Source: Rubrobacter sp. (GTDB lineage Bacteria > Actinomycetota > Rubrobacteria > Rubrobacterales > Rubrobacteraceae). Taken from it: a stretch of DNA of 22,869 nt. The DNA is taken from NCBI GenBank assembly GCA_013695335.1, contig JACDAR010000202.1:1-22869 (forward strand), in the 5' to 3' direction. A program made the translations under genes and the position numbers. The notes beneath the pieces are model-generated. The model was given only the letters and a program-made list of their open reading frames with translations, did no database searches and was not told the origin of the DNA. Below, piece by piece: positions 15,015 to 22,363 of this stretch (position 1 is its first letter; each line of letters begins with the position of its first letter).

Positions 15015-18000
15015 GTTCGCTCCTCCAGCATCCCTTCGTTCTCCAGGTAAGCCTGTTTCAGAGCTTCAAGGTCTTCTTCGTCCGGCTCCGCCCACAGGCC
15101 ACGGTCTGCGGCTTCTAGCAGCCGCTCGGAGATGGCGCGCAGCGCCCAGGGATTTGACTCCTGCATGAAGGTCCGCACGGATTCGTCGAGGACGTACTTA
15201 CGGGTTACGTCGCTGTACATCCAGTCCTCGACGACGCCTGCCGTGGCGTCATAGCCGAAGAGGTAGTCCACGGTGGCTGAAAGTTCGAAGGCGCCCTTGT
15301 AGCCGTGGCGCTGCATGGCTTCTATCCACTTGGGGTTCGCAACACGGCTGCGGAACACGCGGCGCGCCTCCTCGTCCAGCCCCCGCGTCTTCGGGCGCGA
15401 GGGATCCGCGGAGTCTCCGATGTACGACTTCGGGTTCCTCCCCGTCAGGGCGCGGACGGCGGCGATCATACCCCCGTGGTACTGGAAGTAGTCGTCCGAG
15501 TCGAAGAGGTCGTGCTCCCGATTGTCCACGTTCTTCACGGCTATCTCCGTGCGCCGCAGGTTATCCTCCATCGCCTCCCGAGCCTCGATGCCGTCTAACC
15601 CTCGACCGTAGGCGTAGCCTCCCCAGACGGCGTAGACCTCGGCGAGATCCTCATCCGAGCGCCAGTTTCGGGCGTCCATGAGCGGAAGGAGCCCTGCTCC
15701 GTATGCGCCAGGTTTGGAGCCGAAGATGCGCGTGGTGGCACGGCGTTCGTCTGCGCCGTTGGCCTTCTCTTCGTCTGCGTGTTTTTTGATGAAATTCTGG
15801 TCGTGTGGTTCGCCGAGGCTGGCGACGGTGGTGAAAGCCTGGTCGAGGAGCGAGATCAGGTTCGGAAAAGCATCCCGGAAGAAGCCGCTGATGCGCACCG
15901 TAACGTCTATGCGGGGACGCCCGAGCTCTTCGGGCGGAATCACGTCGAGGCCCGTCACCCGCCGCGACTCCTCGTTCCAGACGGGCTTCATCCCGAGAAG
16001 CGCCAGTATCTCGGATACGTCGTCGCCCTGAGTTCGCATCGCCGCCGTCCCCCACACCACGATGCCGACGGTTTCGGGATAACGATCCTCTTCTTCCAGG
16101 TAACGCCTGAGCATGTCGTCGGCAAGCCTCCCTCCAACCTCCCACGAGAGCGCGCTCGGGAGCGCCTTCGGGTCTACGGAGTAGAAGTTTCGGCCAGTCG
16201 GGAGCACGTTGACAAGCCCGCGCGTTGGGGAGCCGCTCGGTCCAGCCGGGACGTATCCACCGCCGAGACCGGAGATCAGATTTCCCATCTCCTCCGGCGT
16301 CCGCATCAGTCGCGGCACTACCTCACCGCAAACGAAGCGCAATGAACGCTCCACGCCCGCGTCAGCGACGCCGAGCACTCCCTCACACACCGTCGCCGAT
16401 GCGTCCGCATCCCAGCCGTGTTCTTCTATCGCGAGGAGCAACGCCTGTTGCGCCTCCTCCAGCCGGTCGAGGAGATCCGATGCCGTCACGACGGTTCCGG
16501 GGAAGCGGGCGGTGAGTTCAGGTGGCGTTTCTACCCTCGTGCCGCCGTTCTCGGCGAGGGATCTCTCATCCAGGCCGAATGCGGCCCCGATGGAGTGGCG
16601 CAATCCCGGCGTCTCACCCGTCCCGAGGCGGGCTATCTGGGCGATGAGATGGCGCAGAGGTTCACCGGTGGGCGGTTCGCCGAGTACGTGGAGGCCGCCG
16701 CGGATCGGGAGGTCTTTTATCTCACAGAGATAGCCGTCTACGTGTATCAGGAAATCCGAGAATTCCTCGGGACGCTCTTCGACGCCGAGGTCACGGTGCA
16801 GTTCCGCGTCACGCAGGGTCTCCCAGATGCGGGAGGTTATGGTGGGGAGTTTCGACGGATCGAGGGTCTCCACCTGATAGTACTCGTCGAGAAGTTGCTC
16901 CAGCTTCGCCAGATCGTCGTAGGTGTCGGCGCGGGTCATCGGGGGGATCAGGTGGTCCACAACGGTCGCGTGCGCCCGCCGTTTTGCCTGCGTCCCCTCG
17001 CCTGGATCGTTGACCACGAAAGGATAGAAAAGCGGCACGTCGCGCAGCGCCGCATCTGGGGCGCATGATCCGGAGAGCCCTAGCGACTTCCCAGGCAGCC
17101 ATTCCAGCGTCCCGTGCTTGCCGAGATGAACTATGGCGTCGGCCCCGAACTCTTCGGTCAGCCACCAGTACGCCGCAAGATAATGGTGCGTCGGCGGCAG
17201 GTCAGGGTCGTGGTAGACGGCGATCGGGTTCTCCCCGAAACCCCTCGGAGGCTGGATGCCGACGAACACGTTCCCAAAGGCGAGTCCGGCCACGATGAAG
17301 TCTTCTCCGTATACGTACAACCCGCCAGGCGGCGGTCCCCAGTGCCCCTCGACGCTCTCCCTCAATTCCTCCGGCAACCGGGCGAACCAGTCCGCGTAGA
17401 GTCCTGTGTCGAGGCGGCCGATTGCCCCTCCGAGCTGTTCTTCCGTCAGGAATTCCAGGTCGTGGCCCCCGGCTGCGATGAGGGCGTGGATCAGGGCGTC
17501 TCCCTCTTCCGGCGCCCCATCAATCTGGTATCCGGCTTGCTTCATCCCATCCAGCAGCTTCACCGCGCTCCTCGGGGTGTCGAGGCCGACGGCGTTCCCG
17601 ACGCGGGAGTGTTTCGTCGGGTAGTTGGAGAGGAGAATGGCGATTCTCTTTTCCTCGCTGGCTGTGCGACCGAGGCGGGCGAAGCGGGTTGCGAGGCCGG
17701 CAACCCGGCGTGTCCGTTCGGGATCTGCCCGGTAGACGGTGAGCGGCGCGCCGACCGGAGACCCATCTCCAAGGCGTTCCTTGAAGGAGAACGGAACGGA
17801 GACTATGCGGCCGTCGAACTCGGGGATGGCTACCTGCCACGCCACGTCGAGTGGTGAGAGCCCGGCGTCTGATGCGGTCCACGCATCGCGGGACGATGTG
17901 GTCGAGATCCCCTGCACCACGGGAACCCCGAGTTCTTTGAGCGCCGGAGCCTCCCATTCCAACCATTCCTCAGGCGAGCCTTCGCGGTTCATATCCCCTG

Positions 18001-18763
18001 CGTTCGAGCCGCCACCAGCCAGCACGGTCGTCACGAGAGACCCGATCCGGCCTTTCAGGAGATCAAGCGCCGGAACGCCGCCATCCGCATCCGACCTGAG
18101 CGAGTAGCAGTAGACGGGCATGGCGTTCGCCCCGTCCTCCTCCAGCGCCGCCACGAGCGCGTCCACGAATGCCGTGTTGCCGCCCATCCAGTGCGCGCGA
18201 TAGAAGACAATACCGACGGTTGGCCGCTCCGGATCGTGGAGCGAGAGGAGATCCCCAACCGAAGACCCATCGGGGAGGCGGGGATGGTAGATACCGACCT
18301 CCGGCAGTTCCTTCGGCGGCTCGAAACCATATCCTTCGAGCAACACCGTGTCAGCGACGAAGCGGAGCAGATCGGCTGTGTTGGCGACGCCGCCGTGACG
18401 CAGGTACTCGAACGCCTCGGCCACAGTCCCCGCCGGAACCGTGGATGCTGCCGTCAACTCCGCATCTGGCCCGGCCTCACCACCGAAGGCGAGCAACGGT
18501 ATCCCCTGTTCCCCGCAACGACGCCTCAATTCGTCGAAGCCCTCCTGCCACGCCCGCCGCCCGCCGAGCAAACGCACCAGAACTGCCCCGGCTCCGGGCA
18601 ACGCTGCATCGAAGAAAGCCGCCGGATTCTCCAGGTTTGCCGGGTTGGCGCACTGGATCTCAGGAAAGCCTTCGGGAAGAAGCTCCGTGGCCCTGGCGGA
18701 GGCCAGGATCTCGGTGTCAGCGGTGGTAATGAAAAGTAGCTTCACTTTGGAGGTTTCAGGCAT
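15011..18763 (-). CDS. cobN: Cobaltochelatase large subunit CobN
   Basis: CobN is the large, substrate-binding subunit that inserts cobalt into hydrogenobyrinate a,c-diamide, driven by the AAA+ partner subunits. The 1250-residue length is usual. Family features include the Rossmann-like start KLLFITTADTEILA and YRAHWMGGNTAFVDAL. VQGISTTSSRDAWTASDAGL, the IVHLGKHGTLEWLPGK motif, and the C-terminal WGGYAYGRG and NVDNREHDLFDSDDYFQYHGG blocks also match. The ATG shares one base with the cobQ stop (TGATG). No good ribosome site precedes it, so coupling to cobQ translation is likely. The junction itself lies in repeat-like DNA. In this operon CobN stands beside early-insertion genes (cbiX, cbiD, cbiG), an unusual mix. 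Confidence 0.97.
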   Translation of the reverse strand: MPETSKVKLLFITTADTEILASARATELLPEGFPEIQCANPANLENPAAFFDAALPGAGAVLVRLLGGRRAWQEGFDELRRRCGEQGIPLLAFGGEAGPDAELTAASTVPAGTVAEAFEYLRHGGVANTADLLRFVADTVLLEGYGFEPPKELPEVGIYHPRLPDGSSVGDLLSLHDPERPTVGIVFYRAHWMGGNTAFVDALVAALEEDGANAMPVYCYSLRSDADGGVPALDLLKGRIGSLVTTVLAGGGSNAGDMNREGSPEEWLEWEAPALKELGVPVVQGISTTSSRDAWTASDAGLSPLDVAWQVAIPEFDGRIVSVPFSFKERLGDGSPVGAPLTVYRADPERTRRVAGLATRFARLGRTASEEKRIAILLSNYPTKHSRVGNAVGLDTPRSAVKLLDGMKQAGYQIDGAPEEGDALIHALIAAGGHDLEFLTEEQLGGAIGRLDTGLYADWFARLPEELRESVEGHWGPPPGGLYVYGEDFIVAGLAFGNVFVGIQPPRGFGENPIAVYHDPDLPPTHHYLAAYWWLTEEFGADAIVHLGKHGTLEWLPGKSLGLSGSCAPDAALRDVPLFYPFVVNDPGEGTQAKRRAHATVVDHLIPPMTRADTYDDLAKLEQLLDEYYQVETLDPSKLPTITSRIWETLRDAELHRDLGVEERPEEFSDFLIHVDGYLCEIKDLPIRGGLHVLGEPPTGEPLRHLIAQIARLGTGETPGLRHSIGAAFGLDERSLAENGGTRVETPPELTARFPGTVVTASDLLDRLEEAQQALLLAIEEHGWDADASATVCEGVLGVADAGVERSLRFVCGEVVPRLMRTPEEMGNLISGLGGGYVPAGPSGSPTRGLVNVLPTGRNFYSVDPKALPSALSWEVGGRLADDMLRRYLEEEDRYPETVGIVVWGTAAMRTQGDDVSEILALLGMKPVWNEESRRVTGLDVIPPEELGRPRIDVTVRISGFFRDAFPNLISLLDQAFTTVASLGEPHDQNFIKKHADEEKANGADERRATTRIFGSKPGAYGAGLLPLMDARNWRSDEDLAEVYAVWGGYAYGRGLDGIEAREAMEDNLRRTEIAVKNVDNREHDLFDSDDYFQYHGGMIAAVRALTGRNPKSYIGDSADPSRPKTRGLDEEARRVFRSRVANPKWIEAMQRHGYKGAFELSATVDYLFGYDATAGVVEDWMYSDVTRKYVLDESVRTFMQESNPWALRAISERLLEAADRGLWAEPDEEDLEALKQAYLENEGMLEERT

Positions 18764-18926
18764 CAGGTTTCAGCTTTCAGGTATTTGGGGCCGTTCGGGC
18801 CGATATCCGGTCCCGCAAACCTGGCGGAATCCAGCGCGGAGACTTCACCGTTCGATCCAGCCTTCATTCGCCAATCTGCCGATTCGCTTCCATTTTCCTG
18901 ACGTCTGAAGCCCGAAGTCTGATGCC
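18759..18926. repeat. Repeat-like 168-bp segment with inverted ends at the cobQ/cobN junction
   Basis: The segment is bounded by GGCATCAG at 18759-18766 and its exact inverse CTGATGCC at 18919-18926. The similarity extends inwards imperfectly: both ends continue into TTC- and CTTTCAG/GCTTCAG-like blocks. On the left, AGGTTTCAG occurs twice (18751-18759 and 18765-18773). On the right, ATTCGC occurs twice in a short space near 18867-18887. No target-site duplication is clear. It covers nearly all of the extra tail of CobQ and the first base pairs of cobN. It looks like a small dispersed palindromic element that was absorbed into the reading frame. Whether other copies exist cannot be seen from this window. 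Confidence 0.5.
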
Positions 18927-20430
18927 TTATGATCGGCAAATCGTCCGGTGGACCATCGGAGATCACCCGCAGCAACGCCTCGCGATCCACGTTCTCCGCG
19001 ATGAGATCCCCAAGCCTCTCCATCTGTGCCTCGCGCGCCGCGGCGAATGATTCATCACCAGGAACCCAGTCCAGCCCGCGCTCACCGGCAACCCATCGGA
19101 GCAGCGAACGCCGGAATCCGTCTGACTCCAGGACGCCGTGCCAGGATGTACCGATAACGGCTCCCACCCGGCAGCCTTCCTGTTCACCGTCATCCGTGAC
19201 GAAGATTGGATCCCCCCCGTGGCGACGTACGCGGCCGTGCCGGATCTCATACCCCGACACCGGCTGGTCCTCGAACATCGTTGCCCGCCCTTCCGGTCGG
19301 GAGAGCACCTTCTCCCCTTCGAAGACAGTTTCGATTGGGAGAAGTCCGAGGCCGGGAACCTCCCACTCTGAACTCTCGATGCCGCCTGGGTCCGTGATGC
19401 GCCGACCGAGCATCTGGTATCCGCCGCAGATACCGAGTGTCGGGAGACCCCGGCGTGCCCGCTCCGCCAACGCGCCGTCGAGGCCACGCAAGCGAAGAAG
19501 CTTCAGGTCCGAGATCGTGGCTTTGGTTCCGGGGAGAACGGCGAGGTCGGCGGACTTCAGTTCCTCCGCTGACTCGGTGAAGCGCACCTCGACGCCAGGC
19601 TCGTGGGCGAGCGCGTCGAAATCCGTGAAGTTGCTGATGCGCCCGAACCGCGCCACTGCCATCCGGATCACACGCCCTCCGAGCGGCGGTTTCACCGGAC
19701 GTGGCGCGTCGAGGGCGAGCGAATCTTCACCATCGAGCCCGAGCCCCAGCACCCACGGCAGAGTCCCGAAGAAGGGCCGTCCGGTTATCAAATGTAGCGC
19801 CTCCAGGCCGGGGGCGAGGACTGCGGGGTCTCCACGGAACTTGTTGACGAGGAAGCCAGCGACGAGCGCCTGGTCCCCTGGCGAGAGCAGCGCGAGCGTC
19901 CCGAAGAGGCTGGCGAAGAGGCCGCCCCGGTCTATATCCCCGAGCAGGAGCACCGGGAGGTTCGCCGCCCGCGCGAGGCCCATGTTTGCCAGATCGTTCT
20001 CCCTAAGGTTGATCTCCGCCGGGCTTCCCGCCCCCTCGCAGATCACCACGTCGAAGCGACGTTGCAGATCGTCTAGCGATTCGAGTACCACGGGCATGAG
20101 ATCCTTCTTCATCCCCTGGTAGCTTCTCGCGCCCGCCATCGCCCACGGTTTCCCGTTCACGATGACCTGGGTCTGACGTTCGGCTGAAGGTTTAAGGAGG
20201 ACCGGGTTCATGTCGGCTTCTGGTTCGATGCGGGCGGCGGCTGCCTGCATGGCCTGGGCGCGCCCGATCTCCGCGCCGTCGCGCGTCACGAAGGAGTTGA
20301 GCGCCATGTTCTGTGCTTTGAACGGCGCGACCTTCACGCCCTCGCGGGCGAGCATGCGACAGATGCCGGCCGAGATCACGCTTTTTCCGGCATCCGAGTG
20401 CGTTCCGGCTACGAGCAGAGCGCCCCTCAA
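18763..20430 (-). CDS. cobQ: Adenosylcobyric acid synthase with an unusual C-terminal tail
   Basis: CobQ (CbiP) amidates the b, d, e and g side chains of adenosylcobyrinate a,c-diamide. The 555-residue protein has P-loop GTHSDAGKS (9-17), PFKAQNMALNSFVT, VICEGAGSPAEINL (129-142) and GDIDRGG. The amidotransferase domain has Cys335 in GICGGYQML and His431 in TSWHGVLESDG. The start is TTG at 20430, overlapping the cbtA stop as TTGA with AGGGTGG upstream; no ATG or GTG lies between it and the P-loop. The family fold ends near residue 490 (EALLRVI). The last 65 residues, with RHQTSGFRRQ, look like translated repeat DNA rather than protein, so the enzyme is longer than usual. Confidence 0.95.
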   Translation of the reverse strand: MRGALLVAGTHSDAGKSVISAGICRMLAREGVKVAPFKAQNMALNSFVTRDGAEIGRAQAMQAAAARIEPEADMNPVLLKPSAERQTQVIVNGKPWAMAGARSYQGMKKDLMPVVLESLDDLQRRFDVVICEGAGSPAEINLRENDLANMGLARAANLPVLLLGDIDRGGLFASLFGTLALLSPGDQALVAGFLVNKFRGDPAVLAPGLEALHLITGRPFFGTLPWVLGLGLDGEDSLALDAPRPVKPPLGGRVIRMAVARFGRISNFTDFDALAHEPGVEVRFTESAEELKSADLAVLPGTKATISDLKLLRLRGLDGALAERARRGLPTLGICGGYQMLGRRITDPGGIESSEWEVPGLGLLPIETVFEGEKVLSRPEGRATMFEDQPVSGYEIRHGRVRRHGGDPIFVTDDGEQEGCRVGAVIGTSWHGVLESDGFRRSLLRWVAGERGLDWVPGDESFAAAREAQMERLGDLIAENVDREALLRVISDGPPDDLPIIRHQTSGFRRQENGSESADWRMKAGSNGEVSALDSARFAGPDIGPNGPKYLKAET

Positions 20431-21167
20431 AACGCCACCCTGTGGCCCGCTTCGCGCCTTTCCATGCGGTTCGCCCGCTCCGAGAGGAAGCCGAAGAGAA
20501 CCCCGATCCCCGCCCACATCACAGCCTGCGTCCCGAGCGCGGCCAGACGGAAACCCCATAGGAGCCCCCTCGGGAAGTCCCCGGCCGACGGTCCAGAGGG
20601 TAGGGCGAGGAAAAGGGCGACCACAACGACTACCAACCCCACTCCGATAGCCAGGCGGCGCAGTGTATCGTCCATTCCCTGTTCGCGCAGGGCGTGGGAT
20701 ATCTGCCAGGCGGCGTAGATCGCCAGTAGCGAAAGCCCGACCAGGGCGAAGTAGGCGATGGTGCGGGCGCCGATAGTTTCAGGATCGCCGACGGATGGCG
20801 GGTTGGCCGGATATTTGAGGGCTGGGATCAGGGCCATCCCGCAGAACACAGCGCCAGCGAGGAAGATGCTGCGTGCGAGGTCGCTACGCGAAGTCAGGCG
20901 ATCCCGAAAGTAAGCGAAAGCAAGGCCGAAGATCCCACCAACCGTCGCTCCCGATAGACCAGTCGCGAAGAACAGGCCGACCTTCTGCGCGCCGCGGGAG
21001 AAGATCTCCTCTTCGTGGTGTCCACCCGCGTGCGCCTCAGCAGATGCTTCTTCCAACGCAACCGCCCGATCCATTGCAGGCTCGCCGACGAAGAACGCGA
21101 AGAGCCCCGAGAGGAGACCGGCGATCAGCCCGGCCGCCAGCCCGCGGCGCAGGTATGCCGCTACCAT
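20427..21167 (-). CDS. cbtA: Cobalt transporter subunit CbtA
   Basis: CbtA is a predicted cobalt permease found under B12 riboswitch control together with CbtB. The 246-residue protein has about six hydrophobic segments, near 8-28, 62-87, 97-117, 132-155, 172-190 and 205-228. A His/Glu loop with HAGGHHEEE lies at about 46-54, and GEP follows the first helix, both typical of the family. The ATG at 21167 lies 19 bases after the cbtB stop with only a weak purine site. The reading frame extends further upstream but overlaps cbtB in the wrong phase. The stop overlaps the cobQ TTG. Confidence 0.92.
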   Translation of the reverse strand: MVAAYLRRGLAAGLIAGLLSGLFAFFVGEPAMDRAVALEEASAEAHAGGHHEEEIFSRGAQKVGLFFATGLSGATVGGIFGLAFAYFRDRLTSRSDLARSIFLAGAVFCGMALIPALKYPANPPSVGDPETIGARTIAYFALVGLSLLAIYAAWQISHALREQGMDDTLRRLAIGVGLVVVVVALFLALPSGPSAGDFPRGLLWGFRLAALGTQAVMWAGIGVLFGFLSERANRMERREAGHRVAF

Positions 21168-21186
21168 CTTGCCGTCTCGGGAGAGC

Positions 21187-21408
21187 CTAGTGGCAGGGGA
21201 CGCCGAGCAGGTGCCGCCCGTCGTGGGCGAACTCGTGCAGGTAGTTGAAGATGCCTGAGGTATCACCCAGGACCGGTGCAAGCAGCGTACCGCTGGCGGA
21301 AAGGATCATGAACAGCGCGAGCAGAAGTAGCGCCAGTGCCGTCCAGCCCCATACTGGTAGCGTCGTGGATGCTTGCTGCGCGAGTCTCTTCTCCACAATA
21401 ACCTCCAT
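21187..21408 (-). CDS. cbtB: Cobalt transporter subunit CbtB
   Basis: CbtB is the small partner of CbtA. The 73 residues contain one transmembrane helix (about 19-40, GWTALALLLLALFMILSASG). A C-terminal histidine motif, HEFAHDGRHLLGVPCH, matches the metal-binding end of the family. It is the first gene after the cobalamin riboswitch. Two starts are possible: ATG at 21408, with GAGG in a hairpin loop upstream, or GTG at 21396, with GGAGG five bases upstream inside the first codons. I keep the ATG; the choice matters for how the riboswitch acts. Confidence 0.9.
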   Translation of the reverse strand: MEVIVEKRLAQQASTTLPVWGWTALALLLLALFMILSASGTLLAPVLGDTSGIFNYLHEFAHDGRHLLGVPCH

Positions 21409-21410
21409 CT

Positions 21411-21426
21411 CGGGGTCCTCGCCCCG
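21411..21426 (-). promoter_or_regulatory. Hairpin at the cbtB ribosome binding site
   Basis: On the transcript, CGGGG-CGAGGA-CCCCG forms a 5-base-pair stem with a 6-base loop, ending two bases before the cbtB ATG. The loop holds the only Shine-Dalgarno-like GAGG for that ATG. It follows the aptamer directly, there is no T-tract, and so a translational expression platform is likely. The role is inferred from position and pairing only. Confidence 0.5.
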
Positions 21427-21440
21427 GTCGGATATCTTGG

Positions 21441-21594
21441 GCGAAAGGCCAGTCTCCTGGCTTCCGGATCAAAACTCCCCCAACCTTCCCGCCTCCCAGG
21501 CGGAGGCTCTTTCGGGTTCGCTCCCCGGCTACAGTGGCGGGACCGCGCCGGACTCGGACCGGCTTCCTGGTTCCCTTCCGCCCACCTTTACCTG
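21441..21594 (-). promoter_or_regulatory. Cobalamin riboswitch
   Basis: The leader RNA carries the conserved blocks of the cobalamin riboswitch in order. AAAGGTGGGCGGAAGGGAA is followed by CCGGTCCGAGTCCGG, then GCGGTCCCGCCACTGT (GCCACTG at about 21532-21538). A variable GC hairpin around 21490-21510 comes next. It ends with the B12 box variant GAAGCCAGGAGACTGGCC at 21446-21463. Binding of adenosyl- or another cobalamin should turn down the operon, including cobalt import by CbtAB and the biosynthetic genes. The aptamer lies 30-190 bases ahead of cbtB. The box has CTGGCC where the common form has CCTGCC, which keeps the pairing. Confidence 0.95.
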
Positions 21595-21600
21595 CCTGGC

Positions 21601-21629
21601 AGCATAGCTTCGGGCATCCCGAGAGTCAA
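21601..21629 (-). promoter_or_regulatory. Sigma-70-type promoter of the B12 operon
   Basis: Read on the minus strand, TTGACT (21629-21624) and TATGCT (21606-21601) are separated by exactly 17 bases. Transcription would start near 21594, immediately ahead of the first conserved bases of the riboswitch. This is the only strong promoter-like sequence seen ahead of the operon. Confidence 0.8.
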
Positions 21630-21676
21630 CAGCCGTAGGATGGACTCCGGGAACTTCCGGCGCAATGCAGCGTGGT

Positions 21677-21682
21677 ATAAAT
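21677..21682 (+). promoter_or_regulatory. Possible -10 element for the DedA gene
   Basis: TATAAA lies eight bases ahead of the chosen ATG at 21691, so transcription would begin at or within a base or two of the start codon. There is no Shine-Dalgarno sequence ahead of that ATG, which fits a leaderless mRNA, a common style in actinobacteria. No convincing -35 element is seen. Confidence 0.4.
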
Positions 21683-21690
21683 GCCGCCAG

Positions 21691-22350
21691 ATGGGATCTC
21701 TCGCGGCCTTCATCCGTTCCATCCCGGACTCCCCAGAGGGCGTTCTGGAGTTCGTGACCGGCCTGCTCCTCACCCACGGATACGTAGTAATCATAATCGG
21801 GGCAGCGCTGGACAACTTCGGCCTCCCTGCTTCCGGCGACATCGTCCTCTTCGCGGGAGGATGGTTCGCAAACGACGGTCAGGCAGCGCTCCCGCTGGTC
21901 ATGCTTTCCGGATTTGCAGGCGCTTTGATCTCGGACAACTCCGTCTACTGGATCGGCAAGATCGGCGGCCGTCCCCTCATCCATCGCGTGCTCAAGATAC
22001 AGGTTCTCCGCCTGCTCATAGACGAGACGAGCCTGGAGCGGGTCGAACGCTACTTCGACAACCACGGCGGCAAGACGATCCTCGTCGGCCGCTTCGGCCC
22101 TGGCCTCAGGAGCATGACCCCGCTGTTCGCCGGGGTAACGGGGATGAAGTACCGCAGGTTCGTCCCTTACAACCTCACGGCAGTCACGGTCTGGGCAATC
22201 GTCTACACCCTGATCGGCTACGTCTTCGGCGAATACTGGGACGAGTTGCTCGCCACAGCCAAGTCCTTCGGCTACGGCATCGTCGCCTTCGTGGTCCTCT
22301 TCCTCATTCTCTACGTGCTCCGCCGCATAACCAAGAAGGCCCGCGACTAG
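21691..22350 (+). CDS. DedA-family (SNARE-associated/VTT) membrane protein
   Basis: DedA proteins are polytopic inner-membrane proteins linked to lipid-carrier recycling and membrane homeostasis. This 219-residue member has hydrophobic segments at about 20-36, 42-75, 135-170 and 190-210. The family motif GRFGPGLRSMTPLFAG is at about 129-144, preceded by YFDNHGGKTILV. The re-entrant loop region NFGLPASGDIVLFAGGWFA replaces the more usual P-GE form with ASGD. The ATG at 21691 was chosen because it starts just before the first family-like residues and sits below a TATAAA box. An in-frame ATG at 21640 would add 17 polar residues. It diverges from the B12 operon and has no evident link to it. Confidence 0.88.
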   Translation: MGSLAAFIRSIPDSPEGVLEFVTGLLLTHGYVVIIIGAALDNFGLPASGDIVLFAGGWFANDGQAALPLVMLSGFAGALISDNSVYWIGKIGGRPLIHRVLKIQVLRLLIDETSLERVERYFDNHGGKTILVGRFGPGLRSMTPLFAGVTGMKYRRFVPYNLTAVTVWAIVYTLIGYVFGEYWDELLATAKSFGYGIVAFVVLFLILYVLRRITKKARD

Positions 22351-22363
22351 CCGGTTCGTACCT

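Larger units (their letters stand above)
1466..21594 (-). other. Cobalamin biosynthesis operon (about 20 kb, 19 genes)
   Basis: All genes from cbtB to birA run in the same direction. The largest gap is 49 bases (cobT to the 94-residue gene); the others are 19, 9 and 1 bases. The remaining junctions overlap by 1, 4, 7, 8, 13 or 14 bases. One promoter and one riboswitch head the set, and I see no strong internal promoter or terminator. Genes for CobA, CobK/CbiJ, CbiB/CobD, CobU/CobP and CobS are not in it. Whether the whole length is one transcript is inferred from spacing. Confidence 0.8.

Noticed and set aside
12883..18763. CobN and ChlI-ChlD as a magnesium chelatase for (bacterio)chlorophyll
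   Set aside because: No chlorophyll genes are present, every neighbour is a B12 gene, and the fused motor subunit next to cobN is the cobalt-type arrangement.
18929..20122. Plus-strand open frame opposite cobQ (397 codons)
   Set aside because: Ser/Arg/Pro-rich shadow of the cobQ coding frame without recognisable domains.
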